From the NCBI GenBank assembly GCA_002403095.1, contig DHHC01000005.1, positions 49,716 to 113,715 of the forward strand: a DNA stretch of 64,000 nucleotides. Direction: 5' to 3'. The notes below the pieces were generated by a model. It was given only the letters and a program-made list of their open reading frames with translations, ran no database searches and was not told the DNA's origin. How positions within the stretch are numbered: position 1 is the first letter of the stretch; every line of letters begins with the position of its first letter. This DNA is from Leptolinea sp. UBA4782. Its GTDB lineage: Bacteria > Chloroflexota > Anaerolineae > Anaerolineales > Anaerolineaceae. Positions 24,983-34,328 of the stretch are shown here, in pieces. Position numbers and translations under genes: made by a program.

Positions 24983-26386
24983 CTAGGGATTAAGCTCCAT
25001 GTAATTTAATGCACCATCCGCAGTTGCCAGGCCGGAACCGGTGGCATCAGCGCCCCAGCAATATTCTATTGGGACACCACTTGGACCGTTTACTGAAAGG
25101 CAGCCAGGCGCCAGGGCTATGGCAGATCCCTCAAGGATCACCTCAGCGTCATTAGCATTTATGGCCGGGTCTTTCTGGGCCATCAATGCCACAATACCAG
25201 CCACGTGCGGGCTGGCCATGGATGTGCCGCCCAGGAAGTAGTAGCTAAGTTGCCCGCTGTTTACTTGATAAGGTCCAACAACCCATGTTCCGGGAGCTGC
25301 TACATCCAGGTCCTGCCCGGGCAGTTCACGGCTGGAGAAGTCCACAATGTAGAAATCAGCAGGATTGGTCGGTTCGGCAACATTGGTGTTATTCCACCAA
25401 TTTCTATTAACCTTATTATTAACAACAGGCCATTCACCTTTCCAGCCGCTGGCAGCCACCGAGATGACCGGTGCATACGCACCCGGGTAGCCCATCCCGG
25501 CTTCGCCTTCATTGCCGGCGGAAGCCACGATGATTACACCCTGGTCAAGAGCGTAAATAATTGCTGCTTCTTCCATGGCATCCAGGGCAGGTCCACCCAG
25601 GCTCATGTTGATCACCACCGGGTAATCTTTTAATGGACCGGCTTTCAGGTCAGCCACATAGGTGATGCCGCGGGCAACCACGGAAGACCAGCCCGAACCG
25701 TTCTGGTTGAGGACCTTGACCGGGATGACGGTTGCCATCGGAGCAACACCGTTGATCGGTGTTCCGCCCAGGCTGTATCCCAGGATGGTGCTGGTGACAT
25801 GCGTACCGTGCGAGTTCTGGTCATGCTGCCATTTTTCGGGTTGGGACGACACGAAACCCACCTCGCCGCCGCCGCCGCCGAAGGCGATGGCGTAATCTTC
25901 AGCAATGCGTTCCTCGGGGAAGTACTGGCGCCAGCTATCCACCAGGCCGGTATCCAGCACGGCCACATATACGCCGGTACCGTCGTATTCCACCTGGCGG
26001 TTGTCAAAGCCGAAATCGGTCACATTGATGGCGTCCATATCCCAGGTGCTCAGTCCATTAGAAAAATCTGCCACTGGCACAGTGTCCACCGGGGAGCCGT
26101 TACGCACCGCATCCGGTGAGACGGCAACCACGAACGGCAGGGCTTCGATGGTGCTGATTTTGCTGGTCAGGGCTTTCATGGTGAGGGAATCGATCTCAAC
26201 CAGCTTGTCCAGCACCTTGCCATACTTGCCGAGGGTGGAAAGTATCTGCGGGGTGATGTCAGTGCTCAACACCACGTTCACCGCGGTATACTTTGGCGCT
26301 GCCTGGGCTGCGTCCACGCCGACCAGCGGGAGGGCAAACACCAGGATGAATAAAACAATAAAAATCCGGTACCACAAACTTTTCAT
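24983..26386 (-). CDS. Secreted subtilisin-like serine protease (S8)
   Basis: 467 residues. A Sec signal peptide (MKSLWYRIFIVLFILVFALP, cleavage likely after AQA near 29) leads to an inhibitor-like prodomain (YTAVNVVLSTDI to VAVSPDAV). The catalytic triad is complete: Asp in VYVAVLDTGLVD, His in NSHGTHVTSTILG and Ser in GGTSMASPHVAGIVAL. It is an extracellular endoprotease. The start at 26386 has a perfect AAGGAGGAAAT. A promoter lies about 140 bp upstream, so the mRNA has a long leader. The C-terminus ends soon after the catalytic domain, without a cell-wall anchor. Confidence 0.95.
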   Translation of the reverse strand: MKSLWYRIFIVLFILVFALPLVGVDAAQAAPKYTAVNVVLSTDITPQILSTLGKYGKVLDKLVEIDSLTMKALTSKISTIEALPFVVAVSPDAVRNGSPVDTVPVADFSNGLSTWDMDAINVTDFGFDNRQVEYDGTGVYVAVLDTGLVDSWRQYFPEERIAEDYAIAFGGGGGEVGFVSSQPEKWQHDQNSHGTHVTSTILGYSLGGTPINGVAPMATVIPVKVLNQNGSGWSSVVARGITYVADLKAGPLKDYPVVINMSLGGPALDAMEEAAIIYALDQGVIIVASAGNEGEAGMGYPGAYAPVISVAASGWKGEWPVVNNKVNRNWWNNTNVAEPTNPADFYIVDFSSRELPGQDLDVAAPGTWVVGPYQVNSGQLSYYFLGGTSMASPHVAGIVALMAQKDPAINANDAEVILEGSAIALAPGCLSVNGPSGVPIEYCWGADATGSGLATADGALNYMELNP

Positions 26387-26527
26387 ATTTCCTCCTTCTT
26401 GAATTGGGGATGGGCAGGTTGTTCCATCCAATGTAGTTACGGCCGGTTACGCCATTCGCTCACCCCGGTCACCTCAGGCGTCCAATGTACAGGCAGGGGA
26501 TCATCGCTCCGTATCAGGTGTACATTA

Positions 26528-26555
26528 ATTATAAGGCGCAAAAAGCATTAGTCAA
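26528..26555 (-). promoter_or_regulatory. Promoter of the subtilisin gene
   Basis: On the minus strand TTGACT (26550-26555), 16-bp spacer, TATAAT (26528-26533). The -35 lies within the last codons of acnA. The leader from about 26521 to 26387 holds two CCAATGTA words (near 26428 and 26481), with no clear riboswitch fold. Confidence 0.7.
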
Positions 26556-29292
26556 TAGACTGGTTGTCATTATTTCGATTGGCGGGCGGGTTAGGCTTCA
26601 GCAGCGACCCCAGCAGGGCAGGCAGCATGCCCCCCTGCCGGTAGAAATCCAGCTCGTTTTGGGTATCCAGGCGCACCCGGACCGGGAACTCAATGCCCGT
26701 CCCATCCGGGCGGGCAGCCTTTACCCGCAGGATTTCGCCAGGGGTTGATAAGGCGGAGATACCTTCGACGGTGAACGTTTCTTCCCCGCTTAACTGGTAG
26801 CTTTCAGCGTTTTTCCCGGGCAGGAACTGCAGCGGCAGCACTCCCATGCCGGCCAGGTTGGAACGGTGAATGCGCTCGAAGCTTTCGGCGATTACCGCCC
26901 GCACCCCCAGCTGCTGCACACCCTTGGCTGCCCAATCGCGGCTGGACCCTGAGCCATACTCCTTGCCCGCCAGGATGACCAGCGGCACCCCTTCCGCCTG
27001 GTAGCGCATGGCTGCATCATAGATATTCATCAGCTCGCCGCCGGGCAGGTACGTGGTGAATCCTCCCTCTTTGCCCCCGGCCAGGCTGTTCTTCAGGCGG
27101 GTATTTGCCAGGGTGGCGCGCGTCAGCACCCGGTCATTGGCACGGCGCGACCCATAAGAGTTGAACTCCGCTGGCGCTACACCTAATTTCTGCAGGTACT
27201 GCCCGGCCGGGCTGGCTGGCGGTATCGATCCCGCCGGCGAGATGTGGTCGGTGGTGACCGAATCGCCCAGGAACGCCAGGACACGTGCCCCGCGGATATC
27301 CCCGGCGGTTGCCGGCGCTTCGAAGAAGGGCGGCTCCTGGATGTAGGTGGACTCTTCATCCCAGGAAAAGACTGCCCCTGCCGCGCCTTGCAGTTCCGCC
27401 CAGCCGGTATTACCCTGCAGCAGCGCGCGGTCATTCTCGGAGAACAGGCCGGGGGTAACATGGGCCTGGATCAGGGCTTCGATCTCGTGCCTTTCCGGCC
27501 AGATGTCTTTCAGGTAAACAGGCGACCCGTCATTTGCATACCCGAGCGGTTCATGTTCCAGGTCGATATTAACCCTGCCGGCCAGGGCAAAAGCCACCAC
27601 CAGGGGCGGCGAGGCCAGGTAATTGGCCTGGATGTGGCTGTTGACCCGTCCTTCGAAGTTGCGGTTGCCGGAGAGCACCGCGGCGGTCACCAGGTTGTGC
27701 TGGCGGATGGCGGCAGCGATCTCGGGCGCCAGGGGGCCGGAATTGCCGATGCAGGTCATGCAGCCATAACCGGCCAGGCTGAACCCCAGCGCTTCCAGCG
27801 GCTCGAGCAGCCCGGCAGCCTGCAGGTAAGCGGTGACCACGCGCGAACCGGGCGACAGGCTGGCCTTGACCCAGGGGTGCGATTTAAGCCCGCGCGCCAG
27901 GGCTTTTTGTGCCAGCAAGCCGGCTGCCAGTAGCACATGCGGGTTGGAGGTGTTGGTACAGGAGGTGATGGCTGCCAGCACCAGGCTGCCATGTTGAAGC
28001 GTGAACGGTTCACCCTTCAGGACCAGCTTTGCTTGCGCCTGCAGCCCCTCTGCTGGCACCCCGAACCCGCCTTCCGTGCGGCTGAGGGAGAGGGATCCGG
28101 CAAAGGAAGGTTTGACCCGGCTGAGCGGCAGCCTGTCCTGCGGCCGTTTTGGCCCTGCTACCGAAGGCTCAATGCTCGCCAGGTCCAGCTTGAGGATGCG
28201 GCTGTATGCGGGTGCTGCGGCATCCTGGGAATGATAAAGATGCTGTGCCTGGGTGAAAGCTTCGACCAGTTCGACCAGGCTGGCATCCCGGCCGGTCAGT
28301 CGCAGGTAATCCAGCGTGACCTCGTCCACCGGGAAATACAGCATGGTTGCCCCGGTTTCGGGAGCCATGTTGGCGATCATAGCCCGGTCGGCCAGGGTCA
28401 GGCTGCGGCTGCCGCTGCCGAACACCTCGACAAAGCAGTTCACCACGCCGGTCTTACGCAGCAGTTGCACGATGGTCAGCGCCAGGTCGGTTGGCATAAT
28501 CCCCCCGTGCAGGCTGCCGGTCAGTTCCAATCCGAGCACATCCGGGGCAGGGAATTCGAGCGGTTGCCCGAGCATGGCAGCCAGGGCTTCGATCCCGCCT
28601 ACCCCCCAGCCGGCCACCCCCAGCCCGTTGATCATGGTGGTGTGCGAATCGGTGCCCACCAGGGTTTCAGCCTGCAGCAAAGTTTCTGCAGGGGTGCGGG
28701 TTTGCATCACCACCCGGCTGAGATTCTCCAGATTGACCTGGTGGATGATGCCGGAGCCGGGCGGAACCACCCGCAGCTGCTTGAACGCCTGCTGCGCCCA
28801 CTTCAGGAACTGGTAGCGTTCCTTGTTGCGCTGCATCTCAAGCGCCTGGTTGCGTTGCATGGCATCCGGGATGCCGCTGAAATCGACCTGGATGGAGTGG
28901 TCCACCACCAGGTCGACCGGGATGAGCGGTTCTACCTTCTGCGGGTCAACACCCCTGCGTGCCAGCGCGGCCCGCAAGGCTGCCAAGTCGTTCAACACCG
29001 GGATTCCGGTAAAATCCTGCATCAATACCCGCCCTGGGTGGAATTTAACGGTGCTGCGATCTGCCTGCTGCGGCTGCCAGGCTGCCAGGGTCTGCACATC
29101 TTCAGGCGTGACCTTCTCCCCGTCACAATGCACCAGCAGGTTTTCCAGCAGCAGGCGGATGGAATACGGAAGAGCAAGCAATGTTTCCCGGCTCAGTCCG
29201 GGCATCTTCTCCAGCGCATGGAACAGGTAAGTCTCCCCATTCACTTCCAGGGGAGTCAGGGTGTTCATTGGGTCAGGGATGGTGTTTGTCAT
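26548..29292 (-). CDS. acnA: Aconitate hydratase A
   Basis: 914-residue Fe-S dehydratase of the AcnA/IRP type, the usual length. Cluster cysteines are in AITSCTNTSNP and GYGCMTCIGNSG, with the swivelling C-terminal domain GSSRDWAAKG. It converts citrate to isocitrate. It follows icd after four bases on the same strand, so the order icd-acnA forms an operon for adjacent TCA steps. AcnA-type proteins can also bind RNA when iron is low; nothing here tests that. Confidence 0.97.
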   Translation of the reverse strand: MTNTIPDPMNTLTPLEVNGETYLFHALEKMPGLSRETLLALPYSIRLLLENLLVHCDGEKVTPEDVQTLAAWQPQQADRSTVKFHPGRVLMQDFTGIPVLNDLAALRAALARRGVDPQKVEPLIPVDLVVDHSIQVDFSGIPDAMQRNQALEMQRNKERYQFLKWAQQAFKQLRVVPPGSGIIHQVNLENLSRVVMQTRTPAETLLQAETLVGTDSHTTMINGLGVAGWGVGGIEALAAMLGQPLEFPAPDVLGLELTGSLHGGIMPTDLALTIVQLLRKTGVVNCFVEVFGSGSRSLTLADRAMIANMAPETGATMLYFPVDEVTLDYLRLTGRDASLVELVEAFTQAQHLYHSQDAAAPAYSRILKLDLASIEPSVAGPKRPQDRLPLSRVKPSFAGSLSLSRTEGGFGVPAEGLQAQAKLVLKGEPFTLQHGSLVLAAITSCTNTSNPHVLLAAGLLAQKALARGLKSHPWVKASLSPGSRVVTAYLQAAGLLEPLEALGFSLAGYGCMTCIGNSGPLAPEIAAAIRQHNLVTAAVLSGNRNFEGRVNSHIQANYLASPPLVVAFALAGRVNIDLEHEPLGYANDGSPVYLKDIWPERHEIEALIQAHVTPGLFSENDRALLQGNTGWAELQGAAGAVFSWDEESTYIQEPPFFEAPATAGDIRGARVLAFLGDSVTTDHISPAGSIPPASPAGQYLQKLGVAPAEFNSYGSRRANDRVLTRATLANTRLKNSLAGGKEGGFTTYLPGGELMNIYDAAMRYQAEGVPLVILAGKEYGSGSSRDWAAKGVQQLGVRAVIAESFERIHRSNLAGMGVLPLQFLPGKNAESYQLSGEETFTVEGISALSTPGEILRVKAARPDGTGIEFPVRVRLDTQNELDFYRQGGMLPALLGSLLKPNPPANRNNDNQSID

Positions 29293-29296
29293 AGGT

Positions 29297-30601
29297 CTAA
29301 TCAGGCAGGTGTTGTATCACTGCCTTAGCAAAAGCGCTGGTTGAGGCAGGTGGATGGGGTGCGGTGCCAGGCTGCAGGTCGGCTGTGAAGATGCCTTCCT
29401 GCAGGGTAGTTTGCAGGGCGTTTTCAAGCAAAGCTGATGCTTCTTTCCAGCCCAGGTAAGCCAGCAGCATGCCCCCCGAGAGGATGAGCGAACACGGGTT
29501 GGCGATATCCTTGCCGGCGATGGTTGGGGCAGTGCCGTGGGTGGCTTCGAAGATAGCCGCCCCGCTCTCGAAGTTGATATTCGCACCAGGTGCGATCCCG
29601 ATCCCGCCCACCTGGGCTGCCAGGGCATCTGAAAGGTAGTCACCGTTCAGGTTTGTGGTAGCGAGCACGTCAAATTCCTCCGGGCAGGTCAGGGTGCGTT
29701 CAAAAGCCGCATCCGTGATGATGTCGTTGAGATACAGTTTGCCTTGCTGCAGGGCTTGCTCGCGTTCCAGGCTGGCTGCCTCTTCACCCTGCCGCAGGCG
29801 GGTTTCTTCCCACTGCAGCTGGGTGTACACCTGTCCGGGGAACTCCTGGCGGGACAGTTCATAGCCCCACTGGCGGAAGGCGCCTTCGGTGTACTTCATG
29901 ATGTTGCCTTTGTGCACCAGCGTCATCCGCCTGCGCCTGTTTTCCAGCGCCCAGCGGATGGCTGCCCTTACTAGGCGCCGGCTGCCCTCTCTTGATACTG
30001 GTTTCAAACCGATCCCAACCTCTTCGTTGAAGCGCAAGCGCTGGTACTCCGCCGGGTATCGCTCCTGCAGCCAGCCGAGCAATGCTCTGTTCTGGTCGGT
30101 CCCGGCTGGGAATTCAATCCCGCTGTACAGGTCCTCGGTGTTTTCGCGGAAGATAACCATATCCACTTTTTCGGGGTGCTTTGTGGGGGCGGGCACCCCC
30201 CTGAACCAGCGCACCGGGCGGACGCAGGCATACAGGTCCAGTGTTTTGCGTAAAGCAACATTCAGCGAGCGCATCCCCCCACCTACAGGCGTGCCGAGCG
30301 GACCCTTGATACCAACCAGGTATTGGCTGAATGCCTGCAGGGTTTCAGCGGGCAGGGGTGTGCCGTATACCTGCTGGCTCTTTTGCCCGGCATACACCTC
30401 AAGCCAGGCGATATGGCGGCTGCCGTGATAGGCTGCCTGGACAGCCGCATCCAGTGTTTTGCGGGCTGCCGGCCAGACATCCACGCCGCAGCCATCCCCG
30501 GCGATGAAGGGGATAACCGGGTGATCCGGCACTTCCAGGCGGTTGTTGGTCCTCTGGATGGTTTGGGCTGAAAACGGGGGTTCGGGGTTTCCTGGTTTCA
30601 T
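29297..30601 (-). CDS. icd: Isocitrate dehydrogenase (probably NADP)
   Basis: 434-residue decarboxylating dehydrogenase. Substrate loop RSLNVALRKTLDLYACVRPV, FRENTEDLYSGIEF, VHKGNIMKYTEGAF, TNLNGDYLSDALAAQVGG and the cofactor-region HGTAP are all as in the E. coli-type enzyme. It makes 2-oxoglutarate. Of two possible starts I prefer ATG 30601 (AAGG upstream); ATG 30625 lies inside the divergent promoter. It is operonic with acnA and divergent from iclR and citrate synthase. Confidence 0.95.
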   Translation of the reverse strand: MKPGNPEPPFSAQTIQRTNNRLEVPDHPVIPFIAGDGCGVDVWPAARKTLDAAVQAAYHGSRHIAWLEVYAGQKSQQVYGTPLPAETLQAFSQYLVGIKGPLGTPVGGGMRSLNVALRKTLDLYACVRPVRWFRGVPAPTKHPEKVDMVIFRENTEDLYSGIEFPAGTDQNRALLGWLQERYPAEYQRLRFNEEVGIGLKPVSREGSRRLVRAAIRWALENRRRRMTLVHKGNIMKYTEGAFRQWGYELSRQEFPGQVYTQLQWEETRLRQGEEAASLEREQALQQGKLYLNDIITDAAFERTLTCPEEFDVLATTNLNGDYLSDALAAQVGGIGIAPGANINFESGAAIFEATHGTAPTIAGKDIANPCSLILSGGMLLAYLGWKEASALLENALQTTLQEGIFTADLQPGTAPHPPASTSAFAKAVIQHLPD

Positions 30602-30624
30602 AAAAAAAGACCTTAAGTTCCTCA

Positions 30625-30653
30625 TTGACGAATACCCGGGATATTGCTATAAT
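30625..30653 (+). promoter_or_regulatory. Promoter of the iclR gene
   Basis: TTGACG (30625-30630), 17-bp spacer, TATAAT (30648-30653), with the iclR ATG 43 bp further. It lies in the 94-bp space between divergent icd and iclR, so one regulator bound here could control both sides. Confidence 0.75.
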
Positions 30654-30695
30654 TTTAGCATAGATTATGGGACGCTGTCTTATTTAAAGGGACAA

Positions 30696-31499
30696 ATGAC
30701 CGAAGAACGCACTTCCGCGCTCGAGAAAGCAGTTCTCATCCTGGATTGTTTCAGCCAGGAGAATACCGAGTTGGGTGTGCGCGAAACCGCCAGGCTGGTC
30801 GGCCTTTCCAGCAGCGCCACCGGCAGGCTGATGACCGCCATGCGCGACCTCGGGCTGCTGGTGCAGAATCCCCGCACCAGGCTTTACACCTTGGGCACCC
30901 GCGTGCTGGTTTGGGCAGGCACCTACCTGGCATCCTCCCAGATCGATACTGCTGCCCGGACTTATATTAATGAGCTGCACCTGGTCACCCGTGAAACCGT
31001 CAGCCTGTATGTGCTCGATGATAACGAACGCGTCTGCATCGAACGCCTTGACAGCCCGCAGAGCGTACGTTTTGTCGCCCGGGTGGGCAAGCGCCTGCCC
31101 CTGTATGCCGGTGCATCCGGCAAGGTGATGCTGGCTTTCCTGAAACCCATGCGGCGTGATGAAATCCTCAACTCCACCGAAAGAATCCCACTCACCAATA
31201 CCACCATCACCGAATGGGTGGCGCTCGAGAAAGACCTGGCGCTGACGTGTGAACGCGGCTATGCCGTTTCCATCGGCGAATGGACACCCGGGGCGACGGG
31301 CATTGCTGCCCCCATTTTCGACCGCAGCAACGAAGTGGTCGGCGCCCTAAACCTGTCTGGCCCTTCAAGCCGCTTCACCGAAGAGGTCATCAGGGACTAT
31401 GCCGCCAAGGTCTGCCTGGCAGCTGCTAATATTTCCCGAGCTTTAGGGGCTCACCGACCGGTCCAGACCGCGCCGGTGGCGCCGGCTCATGCACATTAA
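30696..31499 (+). CDS. IclR-family transcriptional regulator
   Basis: 267 residues. The N-terminal winged helix (ALEKAVLILDCFSQENTELG, VRETARLVGLSSSATGRLM) and the C-terminal ligand-sensing domain (RVGKRLPLYAGASGKVMLAF; ATGIAAPIFDRSNEVVGALN) are complete. IclR proteins sense small acids and control central-carbon genes. Placed between icd-acnA and citrate synthase, it probably regulates the TCA genes. The start at 30696 has AAAGGGA; the upstream open frame overlaps icd. Confidence 0.93.
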   Translation: MTEERTSALEKAVLILDCFSQENTELGVRETARLVGLSSSATGRLMTAMRDLGLLVQNPRTRLYTLGTRVLVWAGTYLASSQIDTAARTYINELHLVTRETVSLYVLDDNERVCIERLDSPQSVRFVARVGKRLPLYAGASGKVMLAFLKPMRRDEILNSTERIPLTNTTITEWVALEKDLALTCERGYAVSIGEWTPGATGIAAPIFDRSNEVVGALNLSGPSSRFTEEVIRDYAAKVCLAAANISRALGAHRPVQTAPVAPAHAH

Positions 31500-31570
31500 T
31501 TACCAGTACAGCAGGGCTCACATCCATTCCCTGGTGTTCCAGGGAATTTTTGCATATCAAGGAGGAGTGC

Positions 31571-32881
31571 ATGATCATCCATGACCGAATTGCTGAACAA
31601 CTGCCGGAATGGCGCGACCGGGTAGCAACCCTGACGCGCCAGCATGGGAAATTCAAGATCTGCGATGTCACAGTGGAGCAAATTTACGGGGGGATCCGCG
31701 GGGTGCAGATCCAGGTTACCGATATTTCCTACCTTAACCCGCTGGAAGGCATTTACCTGCGCGGGTATTCGATCGGCGATGTGTTAAATTTCTTGCCGTG
31801 CGAACAGGGAGCTGAATACCCGCTTTGCGGTGGGTTGTATTACCTGCTGACGGTAGGCTCGCTGCCCACCCTGGAGGAAGCCCGTGAGGTAGAGCAGGAG
31901 TGGCAGCTCCGCAGCCAGGTGCCAAAGCATGTGTTCGATGTCATCAATGTTATGCCGCCCCAAACCCACCCGATGACACTGCTCTCTGCTGCGCTTACCG
32001 CATTGCAAACTGATGCTGTCTTCCCGCAGCATTACAACAACGGCAACGGAAAGGCGGATTACTGGAAGTACTTCCTGGACGACAGCCTGACCCTGATCGG
32101 CAGGTTGATGACTGTGGCTGCCTACATTTACAACTGGAAGTACCAGCAGCGGAAGTACATTGCGCCCGACCCAGCCCTGGACTGGGCAGCCAATTTCGCC
32201 CATATGATCGGGCGCGACAGCAAGGATTACCAGGAATTGAGCCGGCTTTTCTTCCTGATCCATTCCGACCATGAAGGCGGCAATGTCAGCGCCCACACCG
32301 GTCATCTGGTCTGCTCAGCCCTCTCCGATGTGTACCTGACCTGCGCCGCCGCCATGAACGGGCTGGCCGGCCCGCTGCACGGCCTGGCCAACCAGGAGTG
32401 CCTGCGCTGGCTGCTGAAGGTGTACGACCACTTCCGGGGGCTGCCTTCAGAAGAGCAGCTGAGCGAGTACCTGCAGGCCCAGCTGGATGCCGGCGGGGTG
32501 ATCCCTGGTTACGGGCACGCCGTGTTGCGCACAACTGACCCGCGCTTCACTGTGCAGGTGGATTTTGCCAACAAGTACCTCCCGGAGGATGAAATATTCC
32601 GCCTGGTGCAGATGGTCTATGCCGTCCTGCCGCCGCTGCTCAAGAAGCAGGGCAAGGTGAAGAACCCATGGCCGAATGTGGACGCCATCAACGGTGCCCT
32701 GCAGCACCACTACGGGGTGGACCAGTTCGATTTCTACACCGTCCTGTTCGGCGTCAGCCGCATTTTGGGTATTACTGCCCACGCCATCTGGTCGCGCGCC
32801 CTGATGAAACCGATCGAGCGCCCAAAATCACTCACCACGCGCATGCTCGAGGAAATGGTCGGTCTGCCCCCTGGTGCCTGA
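31571..32881 (+). CDS. gltA: Citrate synthase, mitochondrial (eukaryotic) type
   Basis: 436 residues. It carries the catalytic His in GPLHGLANQE and PGYGHAVLRTTDPR, and the Asp in KNPWPNVDAINGAL. The run YTVLFGVSRILGI and IWSRALMKPIERPKS follows animal and plant mitochondrial citrate synthase closely and differs from the usual bacterial GltA. It joins acetyl-CoA and oxaloacetate. The ATG at 31571 has GGAGG six bases upstream. It lies 72 bp after iclR and is probably co-transcribed. A long hairpin follows. Confidence 0.95.
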   Translation: MIIHDRIAEQLPEWRDRVATLTRQHGKFKICDVTVEQIYGGIRGVQIQVTDISYLNPLEGIYLRGYSIGDVLNFLPCEQGAEYPLCGGLYYLLTVGSLPTLEEAREVEQEWQLRSQVPKHVFDVINVMPPQTHPMTLLSAALTALQTDAVFPQHYNNGNGKADYWKYFLDDSLTLIGRLMTVAAYIYNWKYQQRKYIAPDPALDWAANFAHMIGRDSKDYQELSRLFFLIHSDHEGGNVSAHTGHLVCSALSDVYLTCAAAMNGLAGPLHGLANQECLRWLLKVYDHFRGLPSEEQLSEYLQAQLDAGGVIPGYGHAVLRTTDPRFTVQVDFANKYLPEDEIFRLVQMVYAVLPPLLKKQGKVKNPWPNVDAINGALQHHYGVDQFDFYTVLFGVSRILGITAHAIWSRALMKPIERPKSLTTRMLEEMVGLPPGA

Positions 32882-32909
32882 AATCAACTCTGTATAACGG
32901 TTTGAACTT

Positions 32910-32970
32910 CCGCCTGCAGTGTGCAATACTTCCTGTCCCAAGGGAGTGCACGCTGCAGGCGGTTATTCTT
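32910..32970 (+). terminator. Hairpin after citrate synthase
   Basis: CCGCCTGCAG (32910-32919) pairs perfectly with CTGCAGGCGG (32953-32962), with inner pairing possible, followed by TTATTCTT. The T run is imperfect, so termination may be partial. Confidence 0.65.
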
Positions 32971-33017
32971 GCCTGTGCATGAACCTTGCAACGGAATCCT
33001 GCACCATGCCTGTAGAA

Positions 33018-33032
33018 CCTGATAGGTTTTGA
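33018..33032 (+). repeat. CCTGATAGGTTTTGA word before the HMG-CoA reductase gene
   Basis: Fifteen bases found again, exactly, at 36554-36568 before the DUF35 gene. The core ACCTGATAGGT is a short dyad. It lies 27 bp upstream of the reductase ATG, where an operator could sit. Confidence 0.4.
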
Positions 33033-33058
33033 CTGTGTTTCATGGATAAAGTACTCAA

Positions 33059-34327
33059 ATGCGAGAGCCAAAATTCTACGACCTGACCATCGCCGAACGC
33101 CTGGACGTGCTGAACCGCGAGGTGCAGCTTACTCCTGAAGAAATGGCTGCCCTGTCCGGCGCAGCCGGGCTGACCCCTGCACAAGGCAGCCACATGATCG
33201 AGAACGTGGTCGGCATCTATTCCCTGCCGCTCGGCGTCGCCCGTAATTTCGTGGTGAACGGGCGCGCGGTGCCGGTGCCGATGGTGATCGAAGAACCCTC
33301 AGTGGTGGCGGGGGCATCTTTCATGGCAAAACTGGCACAGGCTGGCGGCGGTTTCATCGCTGAGGCGGATGAACCCGTCATGATCGGGCAGATGCAGGTC
33401 ATAGCCCTGCCGGATGTCCAGGCAGCCCGCACAGCCCTGGAAGCAGAAAAGGAACGCCTGCTGCAGGCGGTTGATGGATTGGACCCTCTCCTGCAGAAGT
33501 ACGGCGGCGGGCCGCGCGGGGTCGAGATCCGGCTGATAGAGGATTCCAGTATCGGCCCATTTTTGGTGCTGCACCTGCTCTACGATGTGCGCGATGCCAT
33601 GGGCGCCAACGCCATTAACACCGCGGTGGAAAAACTCGCCCCCCTGGTGGAAGAGATCACCGGTGGCAAGGTGCTGCTGCGCATCCTTTCCAACCTGGCA
33701 GACCGCCGCCTGGCGCGGGCCCGCGTCACCATCCCGCTCGAGAAGCTGGCATTTGAGGATTACAGCCCCGAAGAAGTGCGCGACGGCATCATTTCCGCCT
33801 GGGCTTTTGCTGCGGCCGACCCCTACCGGGCTGCCACACACAATAAGGGCATTATGAACGGCGTGGATGCGGTGGTGATCGCCACAGGTAATGACTGGCG
33901 CGCGGTGGAAGCCGGGGCGCATGCCTATGCTGCCCGCAGCGGCAGGTACACCAGCCTGAGCCGCTGGTATAAAGCTGAAAATGGCGGCCTGGCAGGCGAA
34001 CTGGAATTGCCGGTGGCGGTTGGGATTGTAGGCGGAGCCACCCGGGTGCTCCCGGCCGCGCGCGCGGCCATCACACTGATGGGAGTGAAAAGCGCCCCCG
34101 AGCTGGCACAGGTGATTGTTTCGGTTGGGCTGGCGCAGAATCTGGCTGCGCTGCGCGCCCTGGCAACCGAGGGCATCCAGCGCGGGCACATGGGCTTGCA
34201 TGCCCGCCAGGTGGCGGTAGCAGCCGGTGCCAGGCCGGACCAGGTGGAAACCCTGGCACAGAAGATGACGGCAGAGAAGAATATCCGCATTGACCGTGCG
34301 GTTGAGTTATTGAAGGAGATGGATTGA
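33059..34327 (+). CDS. mvaA: Hydroxymethylglutaryl-CoA reductase, class II type
   Basis: 422 residues. Catalytic residues of class II reductases are present: Glu in [10 protein letters not shown], Lys in [13 protein letters not shown], Asp in [10 protein letters not shown] and His in [10 protein letters not shown]. The substrate segment [13 protein letters not shown] is also seen. It interconverts HMG-CoA and mevalonate. Class II enzymes are often labelled degradative, but here the next gene is HMG-CoA synthase, so a biosynthetic role in isoprenoid supply is more likely. It is separated from the synthase gene by a single base. Confidence 0.95.
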   Translation: MREPKFYDLTIAERLDVLNREVQLTPEEMAALSGAAGLTPAQGSHMIENVVGIYSLPLGVARNFVVNGRAVPVPMVIEEPSVVAGASFMAKLAQAGGGFIAEADEPVMIGQMQVIALPDVQAARTALEAEKERLLQAVDGLDPLLQKYGGGPRGVEIRLIEDSSIGPFLVLHLLYDVRDAMGANAINTAVEKLAPLVEEITGGKVLLRILSNLADRRLARARVTIPLEKLAFEDYSPEEVRDGIISAWAFAAADPYRAATHNKGIMNGVDAVVIATGNDWRAVEAGAHAYAARSGRYTSLSRWYKAENGGLAGELELPVAVGIVGGATRVLPAARAAITLMGVKSAPELAQVIVSVGLAQNLAALRALATEGIQRGHMGLHARQVAVAAGARPDQVETLAQKMTAEKNIRIDRAVELLKEMD

Positions 34328-34328
34328 T

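Noticed and set aside
26387..26521. Riboswitch in the long subtilisin leader
   Set aside because: Only two short CCAATGTA words were found; no consistent fold.
27937..29328. 463-codon open frame antisense to aconitase
   Set aside because: Shadow of a long GC-rich gene: no domain, no ribosome site, while the opposite strand is a complete AcnA.
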